Positions 1-6,368 of a stretch of 6,564 bases of DNA are shown here, one piece after another. The DNA comes from an uncultured Campylobacter sp. (GTDB taxonomy: Bacteria; Campylobacterota; Campylobacteria; Campylobacterales; Campylobacteraceae): assembly GCA_937896205.1 (NCBI GenBank), contig CALBNA010000414.1, positions 1 through 6,564 of the forward strand, written 5' to 3'. Position 1 is the first letter of the stretch. Each line of letters begins with the position of its first letter. The notes under the pieces are model-generated. The model was not told the origin of the DNA. It saw nothing but the letters and a program-made list of their open reading frames with translations, and ran no database searches. The position numbers and the translations under genes are program-made.

Positions 1-25
1 ACTGCACGTTAGAGGTGGCGACATA

Positions 26-43
26 GCTTTGCTGACGCAAAGC
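26..43. other. Perfect 7-bp hairpin near the left edge
   Basis: GCTTTGC (26-32) and GCAAAGC (37-43) are exact reverse complements around the 4-nt loop TGAC. No run of T follows directly, so it is not a classical intrinsic terminator. It lies in the gene-free stretch before trpGD and may be the tail of an upstream transcript or part of the repeat-like block that follows. Function unknown. Confidence 0.35.
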
Positions 44-142
44 GTCGCAAGTTTAAATTTAGCATTTTCAGGGTATGGGTCTCGGCGAGTAAAATTTGTA
101 AATTTGACTTCAAATTTGAGCGTAAAACGATAAGGCGAAGTA

Positions 143-241
143 TTTTTCCTTTAGACGAGGCGGAAACGACGAAGGCAAGGGAGCGGACTAGTCGTCCGTG
201 ACCGAAGCCGACCGAGTTTCCAACGAAGTATAAAGGAAAAA
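143..241. repeat. Imperfect inverted-repeat element upstream of trpGD (MITE/REP-like candidate)
   Basis: Three nested arm pairs share one centre. TTTTTCCTTTA (143-153) pairs perfectly with TAAAGGAAAAA (231-241), GGAAAC (162-167) with GTTTCC (216-221), and CGGAC (184-188) with GTCCG (194-198) around a 5-nt loop. Spacers on the two sides are nearly equal (8 versus 9 nt and 16 versus 17 nt), so the whole 99 nt could fold into one long hairpin with internal loops. No coding capacity is convincing on either strand. The symmetry suggests a non-autonomous mobile or dispersed repeat rather than a terminator. I have an unverified impression that translations of this kind of sequence recur as spurious short proteins in oral Campylobacter annotations. 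A TATAAA (229-234) in the right arm could act as a -10 for trpGD, which is speculative. Confidence 0.5.
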
Positions 242-267
242 GACAAGCCGCTAAAAAGGAGAAAATT

Positions 268-1890
268 TTGATTTTATTGATAGACAATTACGACAGCTTC
301 GTTTTCAACGTAGAACAGTATCTACGCGAACTAACCGACGAAGAAGTGCGCTGCGTGCGCAACGACAAGATCACTCTGGATGAAATCCGCAGGCTAAATC
401 CGAGCAAAATCGTGCTAAGCCCGGGACCGAAACACCCGCAAGATAGCGGCATTTGCCTAGAGATTTTAAAAAGCGACATCACCGCGCCGATCCTTGGCAT
501 CTGCCTCGGACATCAGGCGATCGGGCTCGTTTACGGCGCCAAAATCAAACGCCTAGAAAGGCCCTATCACGGCAAAACTTCGCTCATAAAAGTTAGCCGC
601 AAAGAGCCGTTATTTACGGGACTGCCCGATGAATTTGAGGTCATGCGCTACCACTCGCTTTACGTGGACGAGCTACCGTCAAATTTGCAGGCTACTGCAA
701 TGAGCGAGGACGGTATAGTGATGGCGCTTAGCGCGAAAGATAGGCCGATTTTTGGTATCCAGTTTCACCCCGAGAGTTACTTCACGCAGTACGGCAAAAA
801 AATCATCGAAAATTTCATAAACTACGAAGCCGCGCCTGCGGCAGAGGTCGCCAAAGAGCCCAAAGAGCCCAAAATCCGCCCACTCAAGCCGTTTCTAATC
901 AAGCTGCAAGAAAACGAGCGGCTAGACGACCGCGACTTTGAGCAAATTTGCGAAATCATTGCAAGTAAAGAGTACGAGATCACGCAGCTAGCGGCACTTT
1001 TGGTGCTAATCAGCGAAAAAAGCCTCTATCCGCAAAGCCTAGCAAGCCTCGCCAAAAATATCCTAAAATACTCGCAGACCTACCGCGATCCATCGCCGAT
1101 GATCGACCTTTGCGGCACGGGTGGCGACGGCTTTAAGACGATAAATATATCAACCACCGTCGCGTTTATCTTAGCGAGCCTTGGCGTCAAGGTCGCAAAG
1201 CACGGCAATAAGGCCGTTTCTAGCAAATCAGGTAGCTCAGACGTGCTGGAAATTCTGGGCGTTCATAGCTCAAATTCGCTCCTGCGACAGCGCGAGCTGC
1301 TAAACGATAAAAATTTGGCCTTTTTCCACGCGCCGTTTTTCCATCCGCTAGTGGGCGAGGTGCGCGAAGTGCGTCAGCGCCTGGGCATCCGCACGGTTTT
1401 TAACATACTTGGCCCGCTGCTAAATCCAAATTTGGCGCTCAAAAATCAGCTAGTAGGCGTCTATCATAAGCCGGTTTTACGCCTCTACGCCGAGACGCTG
1501 CAGCTGCTGGGACGCGAGCGAGCGCTGGTAGTTCGCGGCGAGGACGGGCTAGACGAGATCAGTCTATGCGACGAAACGCGCGTCGTGGAGCTACGAGGCG
1601 GCCAGATCAGCGAGTACAGCATCACGCCCGAACAGTTTGGCTTCAGACGGGCATTTCACAGCGAGATCGAGGGCGGCACGCCGGAGCAAAACGCTGAAAT
1701 TTTAAAGCAAATTTTAAAAGGTGAGATTAGCGGACCGAAATTTGACATAGTCGTGCTAAACGCGATGTTTGCCCTCTATGCCGCTGGCGTCGCGGATAGC
1801 CCGGCGCAGGCCAAAGAGCTCATCCTAGACGCCATAAAAAGCGGCAAAGTTTATCGCTATTTCGAGGACTACGTACGAGGCGAAGCGTGA
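268..1890 (+). CDS. trpGD: TrpGD: anthranilate synthase glutaminase fused to anthranilate phosphoribosyltransferase
   Basis: Bifunctional cytoplasmic tryptophan enzyme. The N-terminal class I glutamine amidotransferase (about residues 1-186) supplies ammonia to TrpE; the C-terminal part (about 208-540) transfers phosphoribosyl from PRPP to anthranilate. The glutaminase triad is visible as Cys79 in GICLGH and His167/Glu169 in FHPES. The transferase shows the PRPP loop CGTGGDGFKT (282-291), the KHGNKAVSSKSGSSD segment (311-325), RTVFNILGPLLNP (375-387) and the acidic GEDGLDE (424-430). A linker (about 187-207) carries a KEPKEPK duplication. The start is TTG, supported by AAGGAG (256-261) 6 nt upstream and by the canonical beginning MILLIDNYDSF. 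The stop overlaps the trpF start by 4 nt. The fusion is also known from C. jejuni trpD. TrpE, the required partner, is not in the window. Both halves look intact. Confidence 0.97.
   Translation: MILLIDNYDSFVFNVEQYLRELTDEEVRCVRNDKITLDEIRRLNPSKIVLSPGPKHPQDSGICLEILKSDITAPILGICLGHQAIGLVYGAKIKRLERPYHGKTSLIKVSRKEPLFTGLPDEFEVMRYHSLYVDELPSNLQATAMSEDGIVMALSAKDRPIFGIQFHPESYFTQYGKKIIENFINYEAAPAAEVAKEPKEPKIRPLKPFLIKLQENERLDDRDFEQICEIIASKEYEITQLAALLVLISEKSLYPQSLASLAKNILKYSQTYRDPSPMIDLCGTGGDGFKTINISTTVAFILASLGVKVAKHGNKAVSSKSGSSDVLEILGVHSSNSLLRQRELLNDKNLAFFHAPFFHPLVGEVREVRQRLGIRTVFNILGPLLNPNLALKNQLVGVYHKPVLRLYAETLQLLGRERALVVRGEDGLDEISLCDETRVVELRGGQISEYSITPEQFGFRRAFHSEIEGGTPEQNAEILKQILKGEISGPKFDIVVLNAMFALYAAGVADSPAQAKELILDAIKSGKVYRYFEDYVRGEA
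852..869 (+). repeat. Tandem 9-nt duplication in the TrpG-TrpD linker
   Basis: CAAAGAGCC occurs twice head to tail (852-860, 861-869), in frame, and encodes the KEPKEP part of the hydrophilic linker between the glutaminase and transferase domains. The unit is a multiple of three, so gain or loss of copies would only change linker length. Visible directly; biological meaning is probably minor. Confidence 0.6.
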
Positions 1891-2486
1891 CGCTAGTTAA
1901 AATTTGCGGCATCAAAACGCCTGCGGAGGCGTGCGACGTGGCGAGTTTGGACATTGATTTTTTAGGCGCGATATTTGCCAAAAGCAAACGTCAAGTGAGC
2001 GTACAGACGGCGCGCGAGATAGCGGATATCGCGCATACGGCCGGTAAAAAATGCGTCGGCGTTTTTGCCGGGCAAAGCGACTGCGAGATAATGGAAATCT
2101 GCGAATTTGCCGCTCTTGACGTCGCGCAGATCCACGGCGAGGTTAGCTCAAATTTGTACGCAAATTTAAAGGCGATGGGGCTAGAGGTTTGGCGCGTCTA
2201 TAGCGTGCTAGATGCGCTTCCCGCCGTCGATACCACGCTTTGCGATATGCCGCTTTTTGACTGCAAAGGCGAAAATGCCGGCGGCAACGGTATTAGCTTT
2301 GATTGGGAGATTTTGCGGGGGGTCAAATTTGACTTTGGCATGGCAGGCGGCATCGGCGAGCATAACGCGCGCGAAGCAGTCAAATTTAACCCGCGAGTAC
2401 TCGATCTAAACTCAAAAGTCGAGGATGAAAACGGTATAAAATCGGCCGAAAAAATAAAGAAAATTTTAGAGTTAATAAAGGCGTAA
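1887..2486 (+). CDS. trpF: Phosphoribosylanthranilate isomerase TrpF
   Basis: Converts phosphoribosylanthranilate to CdRP by Amadori rearrangement, the step after TrpD. At 199 aa it is a normal-sized single (beta/alpha)8 barrel. Catalytic residues of the family are in place: Cys7 in VKICGI as general base and Asp125 in LFDCKG as general acid; Arg35 follows the AxSKR pattern, and QIHG (81-84), AGGIGEHNA (153-161) and DLNSKVE (173-179) match the barrel's phosphate-binding end. The usual last motif is closer to D-V-N-S-G-V-E, so Lys177 for Gly is a small departure. The start is GTG at 1887, inside the trpGD stop (GTGA overlap), with GAGG (1877-1880) 6 nt upstream, implying translational coupling. 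There is no TrpC domain fused to it, unlike E. coli trpCF, so indoleglycerol-phosphate synthase must be encoded elsewhere. Confidence 0.96.
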   Translation: MTLVKICGIKTPAEACDVASLDIDFLGAIFAKSKRQVSVQTAREIADIAHTAGKKCVGVFAGQSDCEIMEICEFAALDVAQIHGEVSSNLYANLKAMGLEVWRVYSVLDALPAVDTTLCDMPLFDCKGENAGGNGISFDWEILRGVKFDFGMAGGIGEHNAREAVKFNPRVLDLNSKVEDENGIKSAEKIKKILELIKA

Positions 2487-2525
2487 ATTTGTTTGCGGCG
2501 AAGGCAAATTTTACGCCTTTGCCGC
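2477..2525 (+). terminator. Two overlapping, mutually exclusive hairpins at the end of trpF
   Basis: Hairpin A pairs AAAGGCGTAAATTTG (2477-2491, spanning the trpF stop codon) with CAAATTTTACGCCTTT (2505-2520): 15 bp with one bulged T. Hairpin B pairs GCGGCGAAGGC (2495-2505) with GCCTTTGCCGC (2515-2525): 11 bp including one G-U, with a 9-nt loop. Both use 2515-2520, so they cannot form together. Neither is followed by a real U-tract, so calling this an intrinsic terminator is uncertain; it could also protect the 3' end of a processed trpGDF message or make a switch between trpF and trpBA. Confidence 0.45.
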
Positions 2526-2629
2526 CTTGCCTAAATAAAATATGGCATGTTTTTAAATTTCCCGTTTCCCTCACAGACCGATTAACGAGGCCTATCCGCG
2601 TCCCAAATAAGCCTAATAAAAACTTAAAA

Positions 2630-2638
2630 TGCTAAAAT
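2630..2638 (+). promoter_or_regulatory. Candidate extended -10 promoter for trpBA
   Basis: TGCTAAAAT (TG at 2630-2631, hexamer TAAAAT at 2633-2638) resembles an extended -10 element and sits in an AT-rich run 24 nt before the trpB start. No -35 is recognisable, which is normal for Campylobacter sigma-70 promoters. Placement after the trpF hairpins and within a 176-nt gap in an otherwise overlapping operon fits an internal promoter. Start of transcription would be near 2645. Confidence 0.4.
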
Positions 2639-2662
2639 AGAACGAAAATTTAAAGGATACCG

Positions 2663-3844
2663 ATGAACACCAAAGCATATTTCGGCAAATTCGGCGGGCA
2701 GTTCGTGCCAGAAACCGTGATGTTCGCGCTAGACGAACTCGAGGCCGCGTACGAGAGTATCGCAAAAACGGCTGAATTTAAAGCCGAACTAGACGACCTA
2801 CTAAAAAACTACGTCGGACGCCCGAGCCCGCTATATCACGCAAAACGCCTAAGCGAGCACTACGGGCATGAAATTTACCTCAAGCGCGAGGATCTAAACC
2901 ACACGGGCGCGCACAAGATAAATAACGCCCTAGCTCAGGCATTGCTTGCCAAAAAAATGGGCAAAAAGAAGGTCTTAGCCGAGACGGGCGCCGGTCAGCA
3001 CGGCGTGGCGACTGCGACGGCGGCGGCATTGCTCGGCCTTGAGTGCGACGTGTATATGGGTGCGACGGACGTCGAGCGTCAGCAGCTAAACGCGTTTCGC
3101 ATGCAGCTTTTAGGCGCCAGAGTCGTGAGCGTAGAAGATGGCCTAAAAACGCTAAAAGAGGCCACTACCGCAGCGATCCAAGCGTGGGTAAACGAAATAG
3201 AAAGCGCATTTTACGTCATCGGCTCTGCGGTCGGCCCGCACCCGTATCCTAGGATCGTGCGCGACTTCCAGAGTATCATCGGCCGCGAGACTAAGGCTCA
3301 GCTAAAAGAGTACGGCGTACATCCAGACTACGTCATCGCCTGCGTCGGCGGCGGTAGCAACGCCATCGGTATCTTTAGCGCATTTTTGGACGACGCGGAC
3401 GTAAATTTGATCGGAGTCGAGGCTGCAGGTCTAGGCGCACACACGCCGTATCACGCCGCAACGCTAACCAAGGGCCGCACAGGCATCATCCACGGCATGA
3501 AAACGATCGTGCTTCAAGACGAATACGGCATGATCGAGCCCGTACATAGTATCTCTGCGGGGCTTGATTACCCAGGCGTGGGTCCCGAGCACGCGCACCT
3601 GCACGAGAGTAAGCGAGCCGCCTACTACGGCGTCACCGACGACGAGTGCATAAACGCGCTATATCTAACCAGCCGACTAGAGGGCATTATCCCGGCGATC
3701 GAGAGTTCGCACGCGCTAGCGTATCTAGAAAAGCTCTGCCCGAATTTGACGAAAAAAAGCGTCATCGTCGTAAACGTATCCGGACGCGGCGACAAGGACA
3801 TAAACACCGTGATGAGCTACGAGAAAGGAAAAATTTATGGCTAA
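2663..3844 (+). CDS. trpB: Tryptophan synthase beta subunit TrpB
   Basis: PLP enzyme that joins indole, channelled from TrpA, to L-serine to form tryptophan, in the cytoplasmic alpha2-beta2 complex. The 393-aa length is typical of the TrpB1 class that partners TrpA. The PLP lysine is Lys85 in [11 protein letters not shown] (80-90); the catalytic glutamate is Glu107 in AETGAGQHG (106-114), the phosphate-binding loop is GGGSN (229-233), Asp302 in [11 protein letters not shown] corresponds to Salmonella Asp305, and SGRGDKD (373-379) holds the pyridine nitrogen contact. The ATG start has AAAGGA (2652-2657) 5 nt upstream and the expected opening ([13 protein letters not shown]). The stop overlaps trpA by 8 nt. 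No key residue is missing; the gene is intact and ordinary. Confidence 0.98.
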   Translation: MNTKAYFGKFGGQFVPETVMFALDELEAAYESIAKTAEFKAELDDLLKNYVGRPSPLYHAKRLSEHYGHEIYLKREDLNHTGAHKINNALAQALLAKKMGKKKVLAETGAGQHGVATATAAALLGLECDVYMGATDVERQQLNAFRMQLLGARVVSVEDGLKTLKEATTAAIQAWVNEIESAFYVIGSAVGPHPYPRIVRDFQSIIGRETKAQLKEYGVHPDYVIACVGGGSNAIGIFSAFLDDADVNLIGVEAAGLGAHTPYHAATLTKGRTGIIHGMKTIVLQDEYGMIEPVHSISAGLDYPGVGPEHAHLHESKRAAYYGVTDDECINALYLTSRLEGIIPAIESSHALAYLEKLCPNLTKKSVIVVNVSGRGDKDINTVMSYEKGKIYG

Positions 3845-4586
3845 GGTAAAAGACGCGTTCGCGGGCAAAAAAGCAAACATCGGCTACGTCGTGGCGGGAT
3901 ATCCTAGCCTCAAAGCGACGAAGGAATTGTTACTAAATTTAGACGGCAGCTGCCTAGATCTACTTGAGCTTGGCATCCCCTACTCCGATCCGCTCGCAGA
4001 CGGCAAGCTCATCGCACAGGCTAGCTTTGAAACCGCCGCAAAGGGCGTAAACACAGGCGCGATATTTGCCATGCTAGAGGAGTGCAAAGGCAAGATAAAT
4101 AAACCGGTCGTATTTCTCGTGTATTTTAATATCGTGTTTGCCTACGGCGTACAGAGATTTATCGCTCGTTCAAAAGAGGTCGGTATCGCGGGCTTCATCA
4201 TCCCCGATCTGCCGTTTGAGGAGAGCGAGGAGGTAGCTGGGCTGTGCGCTAAATTTGACCTTGATCTCATACCGCTAATCAGCGTCACTTCGCAAAACCG
4301 CGCAGATAAAATTTTAAAATTCGGCTCAGGATTTGTCTATGCTCTGGGCGCTATCGGCGTGAGCGGGTCGCAGCGAGCTAGCGAGGAGAGACTAAAAGCG
4401 CTAGTAGAGGGTCTAAAAAAAAGAAGCGAGCTGCCTGTCGCGGTAGGCTTTGGCGTGAAAAACAAAAACGACGCCGACGAGGTAAAAACCTACGCCGACG
4501 GCGCAATAATCGGCACCGAGATAGTAAAGCTCACGGCCAAATTTGAGGGCGAAGAGCTGATAAAGCAAATCAATAAACTTTTTTAA
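3837..4586 (+). CDS. trpA: Tryptophan synthase alpha subunit TrpA
   Basis: Cleaves indole-3-glycerol phosphate to indole and glyceraldehyde 3-phosphate and passes indole to TrpB. At 249 aa it is slightly shorter than the enteric enzyme (268 aa). The catalytic acids are present: Glu44 in [14 protein letters not shown] (43-56; Salmonella Glu49) and Asp55 in LADG (Salmonella Asp60). Phosphate-binding parts are GVSGS (174-178), VGFGVKN (203-209) and [10 protein letters not shown] (221-230). Loop 6 has Ser176 where Salmonella has Thr183, and Lys57 replaces the common proline after ADG; both look like lineage variation rather than damage. The ATG lies within the trpB end (8-nt overlap), with AAAGGA (3824-3829) 7 nt upstream, so translation is coupled, as expected for subunits made in equal amounts. 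Confidence 0.97.
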   Translation: MAKVKDAFAGKKANIGYVVAGYPSLKATKELLLNLDGSCLDLLELGIPYSDPLADGKLIAQASFETAAKGVNTGAIFAMLEECKGKINKPVVFLVYFNIVFAYGVQRFIARSKEVGIAGFIIPDLPFEESEEVAGLCAKFDLDLIPLISVTSQNRADKILKFGSGFVYALGAIGVSGSQRASEERLKALVEGLKKRSELPVAVGFGVKNKNDADEVKTYADGAIIGTEIVKLTAKFEGEELIKQINKLF

Positions 4587-4614
4587 ATTTAGCCGCGTTT
4601 GCGTTAAATTTAAG

Positions 4615-4620
4615 TATAAT
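4615..4620 (+). promoter_or_regulatory. Candidate sigma-70 promoter (-10 TATAAT) for the cheX-like/fliN/fliO unit
   Basis: A perfect TATAAT lies 28 nt before the next start codon, in a 62-nt AT-rich gap after trpA. No -35 is evident, as usual in Campylobacter. Just upstream an AT-only inverted repeat (TTAAATTTA 4583-4591 with TAAATTTAA 4605-4613) overlaps the trpA stop; it is too weak to call a terminator. No sigma-54 (GG-N10-GC) or sigma-28 promoter is evident, consistent with an early, housekeeping-type flagellar unit. Confidence 0.55.
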
Positions 4621-4648
4621 CAAAAAATTTCGTTTAAAGGACGGCGCG

Positions 4649-5065
4649 ATGATGGATGTTGCGGAGCTTGGGATCAAGCATCTGTGCGAGGATACTCTGG
4701 GCTACAAAGTAGAGAGCGCAAAGAGCGCGGAAGGCGAATTTTACGGCTCGAGCTTACCGATTTTTAAGGGCAAAGAGGAGTTTCATTTTTATCTTTATTT
4801 TAAAAAAGATACGCTAAATCGCTTTGCTAGCGTGCTTCTTGGCGTCGATAAACTGGACGAGGACGAGCTAAGCGACATCTGCAAAGAGGTGGCAAATCTC
4901 ACGATCGGCTACGCTAAAAATCTACTAAACGAACGCGAAGCAAACGCCTATAAACTAGGCACTCCGGAGTATCTAGGCAGGACGAGCTTTCACGTCAAAC
5001 TAGATGACAAACGCGTCTATAAGATCAAAAATAGAACATTTCAAGTAGGGTACAAAAAAGCATGA
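4649..5065 (+). CDS. CheX-like protein, predicted CheY-P phosphatase
   Basis: A 138-aa soluble protein with no signal peptide or membrane segment. The central helix contains the CheC/CheX/FliY phosphatase signature D-x3-E-x2-N-x22-P: Asp76, Glu80, Asn83 and Pro106 in SDICKEVANLTIGYAK through GTP. In characterised members the Glu and Asn of this motif promote hydrolysis of CheY-phosphate. A single copy of the motif in a short protein fits CheX better than CheC or FliY, which usually have two. The ATG at 4649 has AAAGGA (4636-4641) 7 nt upstream; a second ATG follows immediately at 4652. The gene overlaps fliN by 4 nt (ATGA), placing it with the motor switch. Epsilonproteobacteria usually carry a CheZ-type phosphatase, so this would be an additional one. 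Activity is inferred from the motif only; Cj0350 of C. jejuni is the likely positional counterpart (from memory). Confidence 0.72.
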   Translation: MMDVAELGIKHLCEDTLGYKVESAKSAEGEFYGSSLPIFKGKEEFHFYLYFKKDTLNRFASVLLGVDKLDEDELSDICKEVANLTIGYAKNLLNEREANAYKLGTPEYLGRTSFHVKLDDKRVYKIKNRTFQVGYKKA

Positions 5066-5418
5066 GCGAAGAACTACAAGAGATAAATGCCGTAGAAACG
5101 GCGTTGCAAGGGGTTCAGGAGATGTTGCAAGAGCGCGGCGGGCTTTTTAAAAGCTACGACGAGCTGATGGATATCGGAGTGGATTTTATCTCGGAGTTAG
5201 GCACGACGACGATTAGCGTAAAACAGCTCTTAAAGCTTGAAGTGGGCTCGGTAATCGATCTAGAAAAGCCTGCCGGCGAGAGCGTGGAGCTTTTTATAAA
5301 CAACCGAATTTTCGGCAAGGGCGAAGTAATGGTCTACGAAAAAAACCTCGCCATCAGGATAAATGAAATCCTCGACTCAAAATCCGTCATCCAGTACTTT
5401 AAACGAGAGCAACTATGA
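5062..5418 (+). CDS. fliN: Flagellar motor switch protein FliN
   Basis: A small C-ring protein (118 aa) of the flagellar switch and export platform at the cytoplasmic base of the motor. Residues about 36-110 form the SpoA (surface presentation of antigens) fold shared with FliM and FliY C-termini: DIGVDFISELGTTTISVKQ begins it, LKLEVGSVIDLEKP and VELFINNRIFGKGEVMVYE are the conserved strands, and LAIRINEIL closes it. The N-terminal 35 residues are a short acidic or amphipathic lead. It lacks a CheC domain, so it is FliN rather than FliY. The ATG sits in the stop of the cheX-like gene (ATGA), and no clear Shine-Dalgarno sequence is near (only a weak AGGG about 12 nt upstream), so re-initiation after the upstream gene is likely. 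It is followed by the fliO-like gene with another 4-nt overlap, an arrangement usual for fliN-fliO. Confidence 0.93.
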   Translation: MSEELQEINAVETALQGVQEMLQERGGLFKSYDELMDIGVDFISELGTTTISVKQLLKLEVGSVIDLEKPAGESVELFINNRIFGKGEVMVYEKNLAIRINEILDSKSVIQYFKREQL

Positions 5419-6353
5419 GGGTTTTTGCCGGGCTTTTGCTATTTTTCGTAGCGCTTTGGGGTTCAAATTTATCCACATATAACGTCTACGAGCGCAGCGA
5501 CCGCGTCGATATTATGCTTAGTTTTGACGCGCCTTATAGCGGAGCGATCCTGCAAGAGCGCAAAGACGGCGCGATAACTCTACTCTTTAAAGACCTACAA
5601 AACGATCAAAATATCGAAAAAAGCGTAAATTCAAGCATACTGCAAGAGCTTTTGTTTGAGCCTAGGGGCCAAAATTTAGCCCTCGTGATAAAAAGCGACG
5701 CTCAGGTGGCCGTTAGCGCGTCAAAAACCACCGACGGCTTTGGCCTGCGCATACGCGTGACGCCTGAAAATGCAGCGAACTCAGCCGCCGCAACTGCGCT
5801 CTCGCCGCAAGAAACTAGAGAAAATATAACCGAAGCAACGAATTTATCCGGCGATCAAAACACATCAAATTTGACCGCGTCTGCTCAAGGTGCCGGCTTA
5901 AATTTAGGTGCACAAAGCGGTGACGTAAATTTCATGACGCAGGGCATGAGCGATATGATTGATTATAGATATTACTCGGTTTTAGGCGTTTTGGCGCTGC
6001 TTTTGGTCATACTTTTATTCGTCAAGGCAAAGCTAAAAAATAAGCAAAAAACGATAAAAACAAAGCGCGAAAACGGCTGGTTTGAAAAGGTAAAAAGCGA
6101 CGAAAGCGTGGAGATAATCTACGAAAAACCGCTTGATGATACGAACAAAGTCGTTCTTTTTCAGCACCTTGACAGACGCTACCTCGTGCTAACGGGCACG
6201 TCAAACGTGCTTTTGGATAAATTCGGCGAAGAAAAGATGACGAGCGAGCAGGATTTCCAGAGCTTTTTTGAAGAAAATCAAAAAAAGCTAAACGCCTACA
6301 TCGAAAACCGCCAAACACTGGACGCATACAAGGACAAGGCAAGTATAGACTAA
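5415..6353 (+). CDS. fliO: FliO-like flagellar export protein with a large periplasmic N-terminal domain
   Basis: A 312-aa single-pass membrane protein. Residues 1-17 look like a Sec signal sequence (MRVFAGLLLFFVALWG). Residues about 20-116 form a strand-rich periplasmic domain reminiscent of AMIN-type modules. About 118-180 is a low-complexity Ala/Thr/Asn/Ser linker. The membrane helix is 187-203 (YSVLGVLALLLVILLFV), followed by a basic stop-transfer stretch (KAKLKNKQKTIKTKR). The cytoplasmic tail contains RRYLVLTGTSNVLLDKF (254-270), like the conserved FliO core in which a short beta motif follows the helix. FliO helps assemble the FliP-containing export gate. Enteric FliO is far shorter, but H. 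pylori FliO (HP0583, next to fliN) is described as having an enlarged periplasmic part. The assignment rests on topology, this motif and position after fliN (4-nt overlap); a generic transmembrane protein remains possible. Stop TAA at 6351-6353. Confidence 0.7.
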   Translation: MRVFAGLLLFFVALWGSNLSTYNVYERSDRVDIMLSFDAPYSGAILQERKDGAITLLFKDLQNDQNIEKSVNSSILQELLFEPRGQNLALVIKSDAQVAVSASKTTDGFGLRIRVTPENAANSAAATALSPQETRENITEATNLSGDQNTSNLTASAQGAGLNLGAQSGDVNFMTQGMSDMIDYRYYSVLGVLALLLVILLFVKAKLKNKQKTIKTKRENGWFEKVKSDESVEIIYEKPLDDTNKVVLFQHLDRRYLVLTGTSNVLLDKFGEEKMTSEQDFQSFFEENQKKLNAYIENRQTLDAYKDKASID

Positions 6354-6368
6354 AATTCGGAGATAAAT

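Noticed and set aside
2..132. Plus-strand open frame running in from the left edge, as a possible trpE 3' end
   Set aside because: The peptide (ending LTSNLSVKR) does not resemble the conserved GAGIV-type C-terminus of TrpE and includes AAATTTG-rich non-coding sequence.
1..267. trp leader peptide, T-box or tryptophan riboswitch-like attenuator before trpGD
   Set aside because: There is no short frame rich in TGG codons with a suitable start, and no recognisable T-box sequence. If trpE lies upstream, a leader would be expected before trpE instead.
9..287. Minus-strand open frame of 92 codons across the upstream region
   Set aside because: It runs through the inverted-repeat element into the start of trpGD, begins at a TTG on the minus strand, and its peptide shows no recognisable domain. 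It is better explained as a by-product of the repeat.
3043..3252. Second-frame open stretches inside trpB and elsewhere
   Set aside because: They are shadows of well-supported genes with no ribosome-binding site or recognisable peptide.
4415..4422. A8 run in trpA as a phase-variation tract
   Set aside because: It is short, in frame and inside an essential-type biosynthetic gene. Campylobacter phase variation usually uses longer G/C tracts, and similar A7 runs occur in trpB with no sign of frameshift.
4583..4613. Rho-independent terminator after trpA
   Set aside because: The 9-bp stem is entirely A/T, overlaps the trpA stop and merges into the TATAAT promoter; it lacks a GC-rich stem and a U-tract.
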